Shown piece after piece: positions 12,329 through 24,349 of a stretch of DNA of 64,000 nt. The stretch is taken from assembly GCF_041260155.1 (NCBI RefSeq), contig NC_091940.1, positions 3,754,001-3,818,000 of the forward strand, written 5' to 3'. The translations under genes and the position numbers were made by a program. This DNA comes from Ptychodera flava (lineage: Eukaryota; Hemichordata; Enteropneusta; Ptychoderidae). The notes under the pieces are model-generated. The model had not been told where the DNA came from. It saw only the letters and a list, made by a program, of their open reading frames with translations, and did no database searches. Each line of letters opens with the position of its first letter. Within the stretch, counting starts at the first letter, position 1.

Positions 12329-12559
12329 TTACACAGTATAAGGTTCTGCAGGAATAATATTTTTCTGTTCAAGGAGATCTTTGGTCGCAACCGCAGCAGC
12401 AGTCGCACCACCTAATTTTGCCAATCGAGTCAAATTTGGACGACTTGGATCGCCAACCTCTATTTTCAGAAATTTGCTGGAGATCATAAGATATCCCATC
12501 GCAAGTCCTGCGATTACAATACCATCGTACATTGTGTTTACAACTGTTTTAATATCCAT
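12329..12559 (-). CDS. Small Polinton membrane protein, 76 residues
   Basis: One predicted membrane helix near the N-terminus (GIVIAGLAMGYLMISS), then a basic linker and an Ala-rich segment (LGGATAAAVATKDLLEQ). It lies in a run of small minus-strand membrane genes (12329-12845). Function unknown. Confidence 0.5.
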   Translation of the reverse strand: MDIKTVVNTMYDGIVIAGLAMGYLMISSKFLKIEVGDPSRPNLTRLAKLGGATAAAVATKDLLEQKNIIPAEPYTV

Positions 12560-12605
12560 GATTGCTGACTAGTATATAAAATAAAAAATAAAAAAATATG
12601 GGGAG

Positions 12606-12845
12606 TTAATCCATCTCATACAATGTAGAGGAGCTGGCCCCCGGAGCCGCTACTGGCTCTGTTTTTTCCGCTTTCTTATTTTGGGGAGGATCTTTCCGAT
12701 CTGGACTCGATCGATTAACGGGACAGGGGGTATGTCGAGCACGCCCCCAATATAGTCCTAATGCAGTCAATGAAACTCCCACAATTCCTAAAACAAGATA
12801 ACATTTATTATACCAGCGTGAATTATTATCACACTGTTCTTTCAT
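12606..12845 (-). CDS. Small Polinton membrane protein, 79 residues
   Basis: A single membrane helix (CYLVLGIVGVSLTALGLYWG, residues ~15-35) preceded by a short polar N-terminus and followed by a Pro/Lys-rich hydrophilic tail. Likely a type of virion or envelope-proximal membrane protein. No family recognised. Confidence 0.5.
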   Translation of the reverse strand: MKEQCDNNSRWYNKCYLVLGIVGVSLTALGLYWGRARHTPCPVNRSSPDRKDPPQNKKAEKTEPVAAPGASSSTLYEMD

Positions 12846-12874
12846 TGTAGGAGGTAGGCTTATACAGTTTGTCG

Positions 12875-13617
12875 CTACCGCATCACTCCCTCCCCTCCCT
12901 CCCCCTTCATTGCTTTTAGTTTCTTCTCCTTGTTTTCCTGTTCCATTCCGCTAATTTCTTGCCCGCAGCAACTCTCCCTGGATGCTTCGGCGGTAACGTC
13001 ACTTTCTCTATGTTGCGCTGTGGCGTAGGAAGATCGTCCCTGACGGAGTCGTTTGCGGTGTGGGCTCCGTCGGCGGGGCTGCTGACGGAGTCCCTGGCGG
13101 AAGCGTTTGCTGAGTCGGCGAAGTGAATCCATTTATTTCAGGTACTATATTAAACCCGATTTTTTTAAAATTTAAATGTTTACCCGTAATTAAACCGGTG
13201 GAAATTAGAGCAATATGGGGCCCCACGTGTACGCTATCCGTCCTGATAATCTTTTTATTTCACTGTTTAGAATAAAATCCTTTTTAAGATCAGTGGCATA
13301 GTTTGTTCGATCATCGATTGGAACTACCTGACTGATTGCGCGGGCTCCTAGATCTATGAAACTTTGAGTGATGTTATCACTTATAAGAGAACTGTATTTC
13401 GCTTCATAGACTTTAAATGCTTTATTCACCGTTTCATCTCTCCATTTTTCTACGTCAACAACTGTAATCTCCTTACCAAAAATAACTTACTTTGACCACT
13501 TGCGATGACACAGAGTATTTTTTCACGTTTTGTCTCTATTATGGATCGATTATTGTCCGACGCTGCGGTTGGTAGTGCCACAGTTGTATTTGCCGATGAC
13601 TTTATTAAATTCTCCAT
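12875..13617 (-). pseudogene. Unknown Polinton gene with Pro/Thr-rich C-terminus, broken
   Basis: Minus-strand coding signal of ~740 bases beginning at an ATG at 13617 (MENLIKSSANTTVALPT) and ending in a Pro/Thr-rich and then Glu/Lys-rich region. The middle is helical (VYEAKYSSLISDNITQSF). About two breaks. No catalytic motif seen. It is divergent with the plus-strand gene starting at 13777, so the ~160-bp spacer probably holds promoters for both. Confidence 0.45.
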
Positions 13618-13776
13618 TGTTTGCAGTATGTTATCTATTCTTAGTAAAAAATAAAAATTCGTTTAAACCTGAATCCGAAATATAATGATTAACATGGTCT
13701 GGAATGTTAGTACGATTCCGAAGGATCGGAAAAATTCTCCTCCATTTAAATCTATCTGTATATAGAAACACGAATA

Positions 13777-15185
13777 ATGAGTACAGACCTATTCCCAGTT
13801 GCTTTTCAATTGAATAAGACGAGCATACCGCAGTACAGCATGCTGATACCCCCCTTCCAAACCGACGGGGGAATAAAACCTATTCTCATGGACTTAGAAA
13901 TATATGTAACGCCGACAGATAAATTTACTTTTCATCCACGGGATGTGTTCAAAGATAACGTAATCACTCATAGAACAGCAAAGAAAGTAATGTCTGGCTG
14001 GGCAGTCCAAAGATGAAATACTGGGACCAGCAACTGAATTTCGCTGTATGGTGTAGCACTACTGGTTGTGGTATATCATTCGCCCATCTCTTTGATAAGA
14101 AATTTCCGCCCCAAATACGATCATTCTGCCGTTTCCATGTATACTTTACAATACGTCGGATCCTTCACGAAATGGGCGTTGCACTTCCAGACGATACCCC
14201 CACCTTCAAAGCGGGCGACAATCCGTACAATCTCGTCCAATATGAACTTCTATGTACTGAATTTGGAAATATAAGTCCAACGAAGTCCGACTTTCGTTAT
14301 CGAAAAGGTCAAAATAAAGGTCTTGGTTATGATATGAATATTACACTAATCGTGGTCCCGTTCGACAGCCAAAAGCGATATACAACGGTCATGACTTTTT
14401 CCTCTCCGCCGACGGAGGCGTTTTCTATACACATACCATTTTTGGAAAGAAAAAACATGTACTGTCCGACAAAGAACGACCGCACTATTATTTCTTCCGA
14501 AATGATGGATCGGAGGGACAATATAATAGTTTTCATTCCTCTGAAGGGAGACTCGGGACTAACAAAGGCCGGTCTCGCCCGCCTCAACGAAAGCCTTGAA
14601 GCCTACGTATATTGCATACTTGGCGCACAAGCGAATATTCGCAGTACCATAGTGGGTGATACTGGCAGTGCAGAGCAAGTCCGAAAAGAATTCGGCGTTC
14701 TCCTCGAAGATGAAATTCGTAATACAGACAAAGTAATCAGTTATAGGCGATATCAAGACACAATAATGAATACTGGTGTCAAACTTGATATGGCAGTCTC
14801 GCCCAATTTACTTCTCTTACCGTCTGAGATGGTCATCCTTTCGGGCCCGGCAATCTCAGGTTATAATAATGAATTGCAATACGCAACAGAATCTATGGTC
14901 TTCGGAGTGAACGGTGATATAAACACGGAAGTTCGAGAAAGTGCTGTACACGAGATGGAAGGAGGAGGGGAGGGGGGGGATCCCGTGAAGTGGCAGGACG
15001 AGCCCGGAGAGTCACCTCACAATGACACGACTCGGATTCGGTCCCAAGGCCCTCCACCCCCTTCGGAACGCTTCGGAACGAAGGCAGCAGCCGTGACCAG
15101 CGCAGACCCTATTCACGAATATGGTAAAATTGGTTTGCTATCTTTAGCAATATTCATTACTATTGTAGGTACTGGAATATTCTAA
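13777..15185 (+). pseudogene. Conserved Polinton virion-type gene of unknown function
   Basis: Plus-strand gene of ~470 codons, probably with one break. Its N-terminus contains QYSMLIPPFQTDGGIKP. The central region has YWDQQLNFAVWCSTTGCGIS, a block I recall as widely conserved among invertebrate Polintons without an assigned function. The C-terminal portion is low complexity (Gly, Pro, Glu) and ends in a single hydrophobic helix (IGLLSLAIFITIVGTGIF), suggesting a tail-anchored virion protein. It directly precedes the packaging ATPase. Confidence 0.6.
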
Positions 15186-15250
15186 CTCGAGCCAGTAACT
15201 TAAAAGAACTAGAAGAGATTCATTAATTTACAGTATATAGATCCGATCCG

Positions 15251-15858
15251 ATGGAAATGTTCGCAACCCCACCATTCAACATGATTATAACTGGACCGAT
15301 AGGTTCTGGCAAAACAAGAATTTGTAATGGACCTCCTCACCGGTCCGTACTTAAGGAAATTCGAATATATAGTTTTCATTTGTCCGACATTCATGAACAA
15401 TGAAACGTACAATAAAAGATTCATTTTCACAGATGACAACGTATTCGTGCTTCCGGTCGAACACGATGCTGTGGAAGATACACTAGCCTTCGTACATAAG
15501 GAATGGGCCGGTACAAACACTTTAATAGTACTCGACGACTGCGCCGCGTGCAAAGATATGAAGAAGCGCAGTGACAATTTAGTCAAAATTGCTTTCAGCT
15601 CAAGACATGACAGATTATCTGTCTGGGTTCTGACTCAACAATATACTAGTATTAGTAAACCATTCAGGGAAAACATACAGATGTTAGTACTATTTTTCAC
15701 ACCGAGCGAGATAGACATCAACTCTATTATAAAACAATATGGAATGAGGATGTCAAAACAGAAGGCAGATTCACTAATCAATCAATTGCAAAATACACAA
15801 TTCAGTAAACTAGTATTTCGTTTACGGCATCCGTACGGCATAAAATTTTTCGTATAAT
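15251..15858 (+). pseudogene. FtsK/HerA-type genome-packaging ATPase, broken
   Basis: Pumps the element's DNA into the capsid in related viruses. A Walker A motif (ITGPIGSGKT) is coded near 15290, a Walker B (TLIVLDDCA) near 15520, and a downstream SVWVLTQQY segment matches the sensor-like region of the family. Size (~200 codons) is normal for Polinton ATPases. At least one break. Lies 65 bp after the preceding plus-strand gene and just before the integrase, suggesting a late-type plus-strand cluster. Confidence 0.8.
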
Positions 15859-15867
15859 ATAGCAATT

Positions 15868-17009
15868 ATGGAAGCTGAAGGCTCTACCGATAGGAACACC
15901 AAAGGCGACACCCCCGAAGGCACTCTTAGAGAATTATATTACAACCCAAAACTGGTTTTGGAGGTGTACAAAAATTATATGACGCAGCACGCTCCAGCGG
16001 ACTGAAAGTGACCAAGAAAGAGGTGCAGGAGTGGTTAAAAACTCAGCTAACCTATAATCTACATAAACCGGTACCTCGTACTCGTGGGGTGCCTTCCGGG
16101 CGGCCGACGCGTTTTTGTAACATCGATAGACTCACAGTGGCAAGCGGATCTCGTGGAATTCCCTCCCCCGTTCGCAAAAGAGAACCGTAACATTCGATAC
16201 ATGCTAACAGTAATCGATGTGCTCAGTAAATACGCATGGGCCAGGCCGATACAGTCAAAACGGCAGATGATACTCTGAAGGCACTACAAGACATAATTAA
16301 GAAATCCGGAAGAAGGCCCGACAAACTTCAGACAGATGAGGGCGGAATTTACTAATCCGAAAAATGCAGGGATGGTTGGAGGAGGTGGGAATTCACTGGT
16401 TTCATACCTACAGTGACAAAAAGCTAGCGTCGTTGAACGTTTTAATCGGACGCTTAAGACGATGATGTGGAAATACTTTACATACAGACAGACACGTGAA
16501 TGGCTTTCTATTCTACCCCACCTTCTTGAGATTACAATAACACCGTTCACGGAAGTATCAAAATGAAACCCAGGGACGTAACAGAGGAGAACGATTGGCA
16601 GGCATTTTATACACTATTCGGTCCTGAGTTAGCAGCCGGGGGAGCCAACCCTGAATTCAAGCCGGGAGAACGGGTCCGAATTACAAAATACAAGACCACT
16701 TTCAAGAAAGGATATTTACCAAATTGGACAGAGGAGATTTTCGTGGTTTCAAAAGTTGTGTACGCAGCTGGCTTGGGAACGCCACCAGTTTACAAAATAA
16801 AAGATCTGAATGGAGAGGAAATACTCGGCACTTTCTACTCCGATGAACTTCAGAGCGCCCTTTCGGAACGCGACGAGCTGTACAGAGTAGAACGAATTTT
16901 GAAGACGAAAAAAATTAGAGGAAAGAAATATTATCTGATAAAATGGAAAGGTTATCCAGAAAGTTTCAATAGTTGGGAGCCAGAGGAAAATGTTATTAGT
17001 ACTACGTAA
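15868..17009 (+). pseudogene. Retroviral-type integrase with C-terminal chromodomain, broken
   Basis: Inserts the element into host DNA. The RNase H-fold core is recognisable (SQWQADLVEF near 16140, YMLTVIDVLSKYAWARPIQS near 16200, LQTDEG near 16330 and VERFNRTLK near 16430). A small beta-barrel region follows (PGERVRITKYKTTFKKGYLP). The last ~45 residues form a chromodomain (YRVERILKTKK, YYLIKWKGYP, SWEPEENV; about 16875-17000), a known Polinton feature thought to steer insertion to certain chromatin. Several breaks. Confidence 0.85.
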
Positions 17010-17092
17010 GTACTTCGTAAGTTCCTGTCCATGGTACTTGTCAAGTACTACGTAAGTACTACGTAAGTACTAACGTAAGTATTTACGAAAGT
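16996..17092. repeat. Short tandem array of TACGTAAGTACT-type units
   Basis: Immediately after the integrase stop, four to five near-copies of AGTACTACGTA and related words occur, each nearly self-complementary (TACGTA, AGTACT). The array sits between the convergent integrase and exonuclease genes, so it could act as a transcription end or protein-binding array. Confidence 0.6.
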
Positions 17093-18306
17093 TATTCAAT
17101 AAGTACCATGGAAAAAGTCTTAATTTCTTGAAAGCCGAAAGTGTCAGTTTACCACCCCACTTCCACCCCCCACCTGGCCAAGTATTTATCATGTACTGTC
17201 GTAAGTAATGTTCACTTACTGCATCTTTTTCGGCCGTATGTGGATGAGGTGGGGCCCCTCGGTTCCTCCGGAGGCACATATTAAGTTTGCAAGATCTTCA
17301 AAACGACTTCTCATGTTCCATAGTCCGTTCTTTCGAGTCCCCCTTTTTCAGCTTTATCTATAAGTTCTGGTTGAAGTATAATGTACACAACTGACATGAG
17401 CCATAGACAAGTAACTTCAAAGTCCGGTGTTACAGAACCGTAGGGTTTCATAATGTCAAGTGCTCGTAGGTCAAACGAAGCATTATAAGCACACACAGAT
17501 TCACAAGCGTTAAGAAGTTTGTGTAGGTTCTTTAGTGAGACTCGAGGTTGTTCTAGTTGTTCTTGACCAGGTGGGAAGTACGCTTTTTCAAGTTCCTCCT
17601 CCTTGAAACCGTCTATTAAAAATCCCTGGCTGCCGCTATCGCGTGCCGAAGGGCCGCTCCATGCAATTCCAAAGTCAAAAGCTCGTGGATATTCTACTGG
17701 TCCGACTGTCTCGGTATCAATTGTTGGATTAAGTATATTCTTGAGAACGAGGGGGGTAAGAGCGTTCCGAATTACCAAACATGGAAGTCTGTAGTCGTGG
17801 CAAATTTCTAAGAAAGTCTGTTTGAACTTGTTGTGAATCTCTTCTAGTTCTTTTAAGGCGGTACGGTGATTTCGTATGACCTGGCTCGAGTCAACACATT
17901 CCGCCTGCAATAATCCCAAGGCATATCTTTGAATATGATAATGAACTGGGTAAATGGTCAAATGCTCTAGAAACAATCTTTTTTTCTTCCGACTCCGTGG
18001 AAACGCCCCGGATTCTAGAAAAAGTTAGATGTTGAATTATGGAAGAGTCACAAATAATGTATTGTTCTGAAGGGAGGCCCCCATCCCCCTCCCTCCTCCT
18101 CCCAGCCTGACATTGTAAACTAAGCGTATGTTCTATAAACTGTTTCTGAAAATCGGCAATCGAAACGGGGTGACACGCCCATTATAAAAGTCGGCAATGT
18201 TGCTGGAAAAACTAGTGTCAAATTCTGGTACGTGATACGGATCCAAATTTACTGCATCGTAACTCTTACCACTTCCAGTTGGTCCATTTATGAATATGTA
18301 TGACAT
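17070..18306 (-). pseudogene. P-loop plus DEDDh 3'-5' exonuclease-like gene, broken
   Basis: Minus-strand coding signal starting at an ATG at 18306. The first residues hold a clear Walker A (FINGPTGSGKSYDAV). Further on, NPTIDTETVG (near 17710) matches exonuclease motif I, AYNASFDLRAL (near 17480) motif II, and HTAEKDA (near 17225, H-x4-D) motif III of DEDDh (DnaQ/RNase T-like) nucleases. The middle is helical (HRTALKELEEIHNKFKQ). The P-loop part might be nucleoside-kinase-like, but that is a guess. Several breaks. DnaQ-like genes are not part of the Polinton core set, so this is an accessory gene. It could aid replication fidelity or nucleotide supply. Confidence 0.6.
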
Positions 18307-18372
18307 TTTGGGATACTATATCATAGAAATTTTTTAAAATTTTTTTTTTATTAAGATATATACGATAAGACA

Positions 18373-19097
18373 ATGGCAATCCTTTCTATTTCAGATGCAA
18401 TAAAATACTTGAAACCGGAGAAAACATCAAAATTGATGATGGAGGCAAATTAGTATTTGGTGAATATGTAGATCCTTTCATATACGTAGACAGTGAGCTA
18501 GAAGTAGTTTTCCCCATCGGACCTAAGTACGGTTCGGGAGGTGATCCTGCTACATGCGATGGGGTGTGTGTCCGTTGGCAACCGAGTCTTCAAAAGTTTA
18601 CCGATTTAATAATATTCCGTACCCTAGGTGAAAGTTTCGATGCATCTACTGCTAAAAGTTATGCTGCAAGCCTAGCCGCTCACTCCAAGAATATTCCTGC
18701 GGATTTTACAATCCATCTAAAATATACTCGGAAGCGCGGGGCGCAGCCAGTGGCGTATTTTAAATTTCAGTTTAAAAGCGCTACATGTATTGATATGGTT
18801 CAAGAAATTGACTGCGGTTTTAAAACAGTGAGTCCGTTACTACCAGTCCGAGAAAATCCTGCTATTGTACCTCGTAATATCCGAAAAGGTAGTAAGATAG
18901 AATTCTTAGCATTTAAACCGCGCTTAAGTAAGCGTGCTCTTTCTTTCACTGTTGAGAGATTAATATTTTGTGCTGCGCCTAATAAACCAGAAATTCAAGA
19001 TGTGGAAGAACTAGTCGACTTAGAAAGATTAGGTGAGATATATAAACAAATAAATGCTGACAAAAATATTATAGTGGATTTTGATGACCTATCATAG
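18373..19097 (+). pseudogene. Unknown Polinton gene, broken
   Basis: Plus-strand gene of ~240 codons starting at an ATG at 18373 and sharing a ~65-bp divergent spacer with the exonuclease-type gene. It includes FTIHLKYTRKRGAQPVAYFKF and an acidic C-terminus ending IVDFDDLS. The pattern is beta-rich with no catalytic motif. About one break. It might be a DNA-binding or virion protein. Lies directly upstream of the polymerase. Confidence 0.45.
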
Positions 19098-19155
19098 AAT
19101 AATTATTTTTTTTCTTTTTAAAATTTTTAGGATAGTATATATCATAAAGATTATT

Positions 19156-22100
19156 ATGGATGAGATATTGATGTTAGGCACCGCTTACAAAAAGCATTCG
19201 ATGATGCAGTTTTACGAAAAGAATTTCCTGAAGTCAAGCGAGTCAAGGATATCGGGGAGCTGGTGGATATTGAAGGTATGGTTAAAGAAACGGAACGAAA
19301 GATGTACTCTGTTTATACCGAAATGAAAGTCAAATTATCGGATCCGAAAACTGGTAATACACAAATTCGTATATTGCCTGTTAAATTAAAAGATACATAC
19401 ACAAAAGATGTAAGAGGATCGGGATCGGATGTGGGGCAACAATTAATAGATCGCTACGATCGTATGCTTGATACAATTGAAAATGTTGAGGGTTCTGGTC
19501 TCGTTCTCGAGGAGATACTTAATTTTGAAGTAATTCTAGTAGAAGTTTTACTCGGGGCTGGGGCTGGCACAGTCCAACTTCCCGGATGGTTAAAAATAAG
19601 CATTGTGTTAGCGATCTTATTCTACCAGTGGGGCTGAGAATTGTTTTCAGTATGCTGTCGTAGCAAGTATAAAGTTGGTCGATCCTGAGTTTCGCAAAAA
19701 GAAATGTGGTCAGGTAAGGAGAAAATGGGATACGTACATCCCATTTATTGCTGACTACTGTTGGGAGGGAATACCCACTCCCACGCCCGCCGATCTGACT
19801 GTATTCAGGCGCTTCGAGCAGCAAAATCCGGGCACGAAACTTCAAGTGTTTCAGATCCACGAGTCCGATCCAGCCCCGTCCGACATAACTGTGTTATATA
19901 GCGGAGCCCCTGTCGGAACGGATCAAATAGCAAATATCTTACTGATAGTTGGCGACGGCGGCCGTTCTCACTTCGTTCCAATTACTGCGTTAAATCGTCT
20001 TCTTAATTCTCATACTAATCGAAAGAATGAGCGCAGACAGAAGTGTATTTGCCCGGTTTGTAAAAGAGGTTTTAAGTCAACAGAAGAATTAGAAATACAT
20101 CAGGTGTACTGTGGAACAGACGACGCCCAGCCAGTTTTTCCTAAGGAAGTGTGTCAATTCGAAGGACATCGGAAGAAGGTCCCCGCCCCCTACGTCGTCT
20201 ATGCAGATACTGAGGCAATTATTGAGAAGGGGCCGGTCGACACATTCCATTTGTCTTTCGTATGTTATGGTGGAACGGGGGTGGGGCCCGGGCCGACCCA
20301 CTGTTTATGGTAAAGAACATTCACAGGTCTCTCCTGTGTTACAGACTTTCTAAAGGATATAAAGAACGGGCCGAGTATTATTCGAAATCGTATTATTGGA
20401 AAATAATACCGATGAGGGATCCTTCTAATTACCGGCGCGACGGATGTGATCCAGTCTGTATTGCATGTGGAGAGCCGGCAGGATACCGAGTAGTGAAGGA
20501 GGAGGCGACCTTCTATTGCGAGGGTTGTCGCCCGTCGAGAACCATTCCTATCTACTTTCACAACCTCAAGGGATACGATGGTTCTTTTATTTTGAAAAAG
20601 TTACATGAAATAGATGATGGTCCCGGACAAGAGCCAAATTTAATAGCTAAGACGAGCAATGGTGGAATTATGGGTCTCTCGAAACATTTATTTTTAGTGG
20701 CTCAATTGTTGTTGCCGGAGGGAAGAGGGAGATAAAGAGACGTTTATTTTCTATAAAGTTTATGGACAGTGCTCAGTTGATGATGGGGTCATTGGCGAAG
20801 TTGGCAAAAACTGTGCCGGACCACGGATGGACGGCGGCCCCACTTTCGTACCCGGACATTCAAAGGGCGAAAGGTTTCTTCCCCTACGAATATTTAGACT
20901 CGGTTGACAGACTGGGAGAGGGTGAGCTCCCGGAGAGGGGGGAATTTTATAGCGAATTGACAGAAGAGGGATTTCAGAGTCGATTACGAACATGCATTAA
21001 GAGTATGGGACGAAGTTGGATGTAAGACGATTCGTGATTATATGGAATTCTATTGTGAGACTGACGTTCTACTTCTTGCAAATATATTTGAAAATTTCCG
21101 TGACACATGTTTAGAAGCATATAAGTTAGATCCGGCCCATTACATGTCAGCGCCTGGCTTGACATGGGATGCTATGTTACTTTACACGGGTAATAAATTT
21201 GGGCTCATTCAAGATGCTGAGCAGATGAATTTCGTACAGAGGGGGATTCGAGGAGGTATCAGCCAGTGTAATATTCATTATTTACAGACAATCATCCTGC
21301 GGCCGCGCCACTGGCGGGAATTACGATCCAGAGAAGCCGGTGACCGAAATAAAATATCTCGATGCAAACAATCTCTACGGCTGGGCAATGAGTCAGGCAA
21401 TGCCTACGGGCGGACTTCATTGGATGACGAAGGAAGAATTGTTAGAATGGTCTGCTCAGAATGACGGAGCAGGATTTGATTGGGGACCCGACGCCACCTT
21501 TCCACCAAGTTTTCTAGAAGTAGACTTAGAATATCCGGTCGAATTACATGAAGAACATTCGGATTTACCATTAGCGCCGCATCACTATGAATTTCCGAGG
21601 CAGGGCGGTCGACTGATTACAAGTGTGATGGATAGAGAGTCCTATGTCTTACACTACAAGTTGCTGGAATTCTATCTTCGGATGGGAATGAGATTGAAAA
21701 AGATTTATCGGGTGCTTGCTTTCGATGAAGCTCCATGTCTCGCGAAATATATTGACTTTAACACTAAAATGAGGGCAAAGGGGAGGACAGATTTGAAAAG
21801 AATTTCTATAAGCTGATGAATAATGCAATGTTCGGTAAGACAATAGAGGATGTTCGAAAGTACAGAGACTTTAAATTGTTTTCGGACCGCGGTTCCGGCC
21901 GTAAAAAGATTCAGAAGTATAATCCAAAGATGAAACATATAACTTTCATAACTTCCGAAGAGGATGGCGATTCCTGCGACAGTGCCCTACTGGAACTGAA
22001 AACGGATGAGCATAGATATGTAAAACCAGTTTTCATCGGCGCCGCAGTACTGGAACTTTCTAAGCTGCTTATGTATGAGACGCATTACAATTACTTTCGG

Positions 22101-22678
22101 GTCAAGTTCCCTGGAATACGATTAGCCTACATGGATACTGACAGTTTTGTTTACAGTGTACCAATACCTCCCGGATCCGCGGCCACGCGTCACACTTTCA
22201 ATGATATAGTCCGAGAAGATGTGGAAAAGAATGGTGAGAAGTCTATATATGATACTAGTGGGATGAGCGGTCCCATGGTGGTCCCCAACTTTCCGAAGAT
22301 TAATAAAAAAGTGATAGGTAAATTTAAAGATGAGTTGAATGGTGAACCTATTCTTGATTTTGTCGGCATACGCTCGAAAGTGTATGCTTTTCGAACTCCA
22401 ACTTCGGAGACGAAAAAAATAAAGGGGTGAAAGATGTTTGTGTTAGAAAACATTTGAACTTTGAAGATTATAAAGATCTGTTTGAAACTGGGAAGGAGCC
22501 CGAGCCGGCACAGTTTGTACAGTTTGTACGGAAAAAGGCTGGAGAAATCCGTAGTGAAAAGCGTAGTAAAATCATGATGGCGCCAAATGATATCAAACGT
22601 GTGCAGTTATATAATCCAGACACGGGCGAATGGCTGGCAGAAACATGGCCGATAGGACGGACGACGGGTCATGGTTAA
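19156..22678 (+). pseudogene. Protein-primed family B DNA polymerase (pPolB), broken
   Basis: Replicates the element from its terminal repeats. The N-terminal extension carries a zinc-finger-like CPVCKRGF...HQVYC near 20050-20110. Exonuclease motifs follow: YADTEA near 20200 (Exo I) and HNLKGYDGSF near 20560 (Exo II). Polymerase motifs are KYLDANNLYGWAMS near 21355 (motif A), MNNAMFGKT near 21815 (motif B) and YMDTDSF near 22130 (motif C). These identify a Polinton-type protein-primed polymerase; length (~1,170 codons) is typical. The region at 19263-19637 may be its N-terminal part or a separate small gene. It is broken in about eight places. It ends tail-to-tail with the capsid gene. Confidence 0.92.
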
Positions 22679-23933
22679 TATTGTAAAGACATTAATCTAC
22701 TATTTTCAACAGTGACCTGGGCATCACTGATAACATAAATGTGGGCAAATATATTATCATTGTGAGCGTCATCGCCAACCCACGCGGTATCTTTCTTCAG
22801 GATCTCAAGTTGAATTCCGTCCTTTGTGTTCATTACTTTTAAACCATTTCCATGAAACTCAATATCTTTAAAGCTACGCAGATCGATAAACAGACAGAAT
22901 TTATTCTTCAAATAATCGGCCTCATCTATATCAATTTCACACCAATCTTTATCTTCAGCAAAATACCGTCGCACCTCTCGCCAAAATTGTCTTGGTATCA
23001 TCTTCTGAGCGTACACTTTATTTGCAATGCCTTCAATCATACAGACACAGATTCAATGGAGGGGTTAATGAAAAGTTCACTGTTCAGTTCTGCTGATTCT
23101 GATTTTTAGTGAAGAGTATAGCGATACCTCTAATGCTACGTCGTGGTACATTTATATTTTCATTGATAACCGTGTCCGATTCTTTGAATGGGATTGTTCT
23201 AAAATAATGTATATGCTCGTAAAGGTAACTTTTTCCACCGTTGTAATAACCAGCAGTTGACCTCGCGAGATCGAGGTCAGAAATTGTCTCGTATTCCATT
23301 TGAATGTTTTTTAATTTATAATTGGTTGTAATAAACTGATTACTGACAATTATTGGGGGCGGGTGCCAACGTAATTTCCCATTCAATATGACTCCCTAAC
23401 GCTTTTGGATATGCAACTCCATGACCTGTCACGAGGGGATGAGTGAGACGAATAGCATATTTTGTTTTATATGTGTCGAAAAGTAACTTATCGCCCACGA
23501 CGGCGGCATCTGCATCGGTCGCACCGCTTCTTAATTTTCTTAGATTTTCGTTCTGAATTCCGTACAGTGTCATGTTCGTTCTCTCCTTTTTATGTTTGAA
23601 GAGATCGCGATAACATTCAATAAGGTTATATTTATTCAAATCGAAAAGTGTCTGACCCTCAAATGTGAGTTTCATACGCTCCACCAAATTTTTTGCAACA
23701 TTTTGTACTACACGGGTAGTTCCACCTCCCATTACTTCGAGATCAAAAACCAGGTCGAAAGTGTTAGGAACTAAGAGTACTCCGCTTTCTAACTTCGGAC
23801 ATCGTATGATAAGTGTCTGGCCTGGATCTGCCTCACTTGGATTATGAGCAATCACATGATGAGTTCTTTCTGACTTCGTTCCATTCGGTATTCGGTTGGT
23901 GAAAGTCGGTGATAATGTTCTATCGTACCCCAT
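22675..23933 (-). pseudogene. Probable major capsid protein (double jelly roll), broken
   Basis: Minus-strand gene of ~420 codons. It starts MGYDRTLSPTFTNRIPNG and includes VPNTFDLVFDLEVMGG, then NLVERMKLTFEGQTL, INENINVPRRSIRG and LFIDLRSFKDIEFHGNGL. These blocks match what I recall of invertebrate Polinton/adintovirus major capsid proteins, which form the hexameric capsomers. The double-jelly-roll assignment is from memory of the family, not from structure. About two or three breaks. It overlaps the polymerase end by a few bases on the other strand. Confidence 0.65.
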
Positions 23934-23973
23934 TTTCGTGTAATGTATATAGTAGAAGAAAAAAGAAAATAAA

Positions 23974-24324
23974 TCACATCTTTACATAAATATTTCCGTC
24001 TGACTGAAAGATAAATCGATTGCCTGTGTCGCGAATCAATCGAAGGACCCAATATTCTTGGAGATGATGAGCCTCTTGGTCATCCTCAGTATCCTGGAAT
24101 ACAGCTATGAATTCTAGTCGCTTAAAGAAGTTAGTCTTCTGACATTCCTTCACGAAAGCTAAAATGTTATGATATAGATTATCATCTTTGAGTCGGACAC
24201 CTGGATTTGCTCGAAGTATATGTCGATTTACTCGTCGGAGTTTGCACCATTCCAATTCGACAGAGAAACCAAACAGGTCTTTATTTTTGGAAAGAAACTT
24301 TGCAATATTCTTTTCACCAAACAT
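23974..24324 (-). CDS. Small Polinton protein, 116 residues, unknown
   Basis: Intact minus-strand frame just upstream of the capsid gene. Mixed alpha/beta composition without a membrane segment; contains LEFIAVFQDTEDDQEAHHLQ and ends FIFQSDGNIYVKM. Not recognised. Position suggests co-expression with the capsid gene. Confidence 0.5.
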   Translation of the reverse strand: MFGEKNIAKFLSKNKDLFGFSVELEWCKLRRVNRHILRANPGVRLKDDNLYHNILAFVKECQKTNFFKRLEFIAVFQDTEDDQEAHHLQEYWVLRLIRDTGNRFIFQSDGNIYVKM

Positions 24325-24349
24325 GTCGATGCCGTAGGGGTGTCATATA

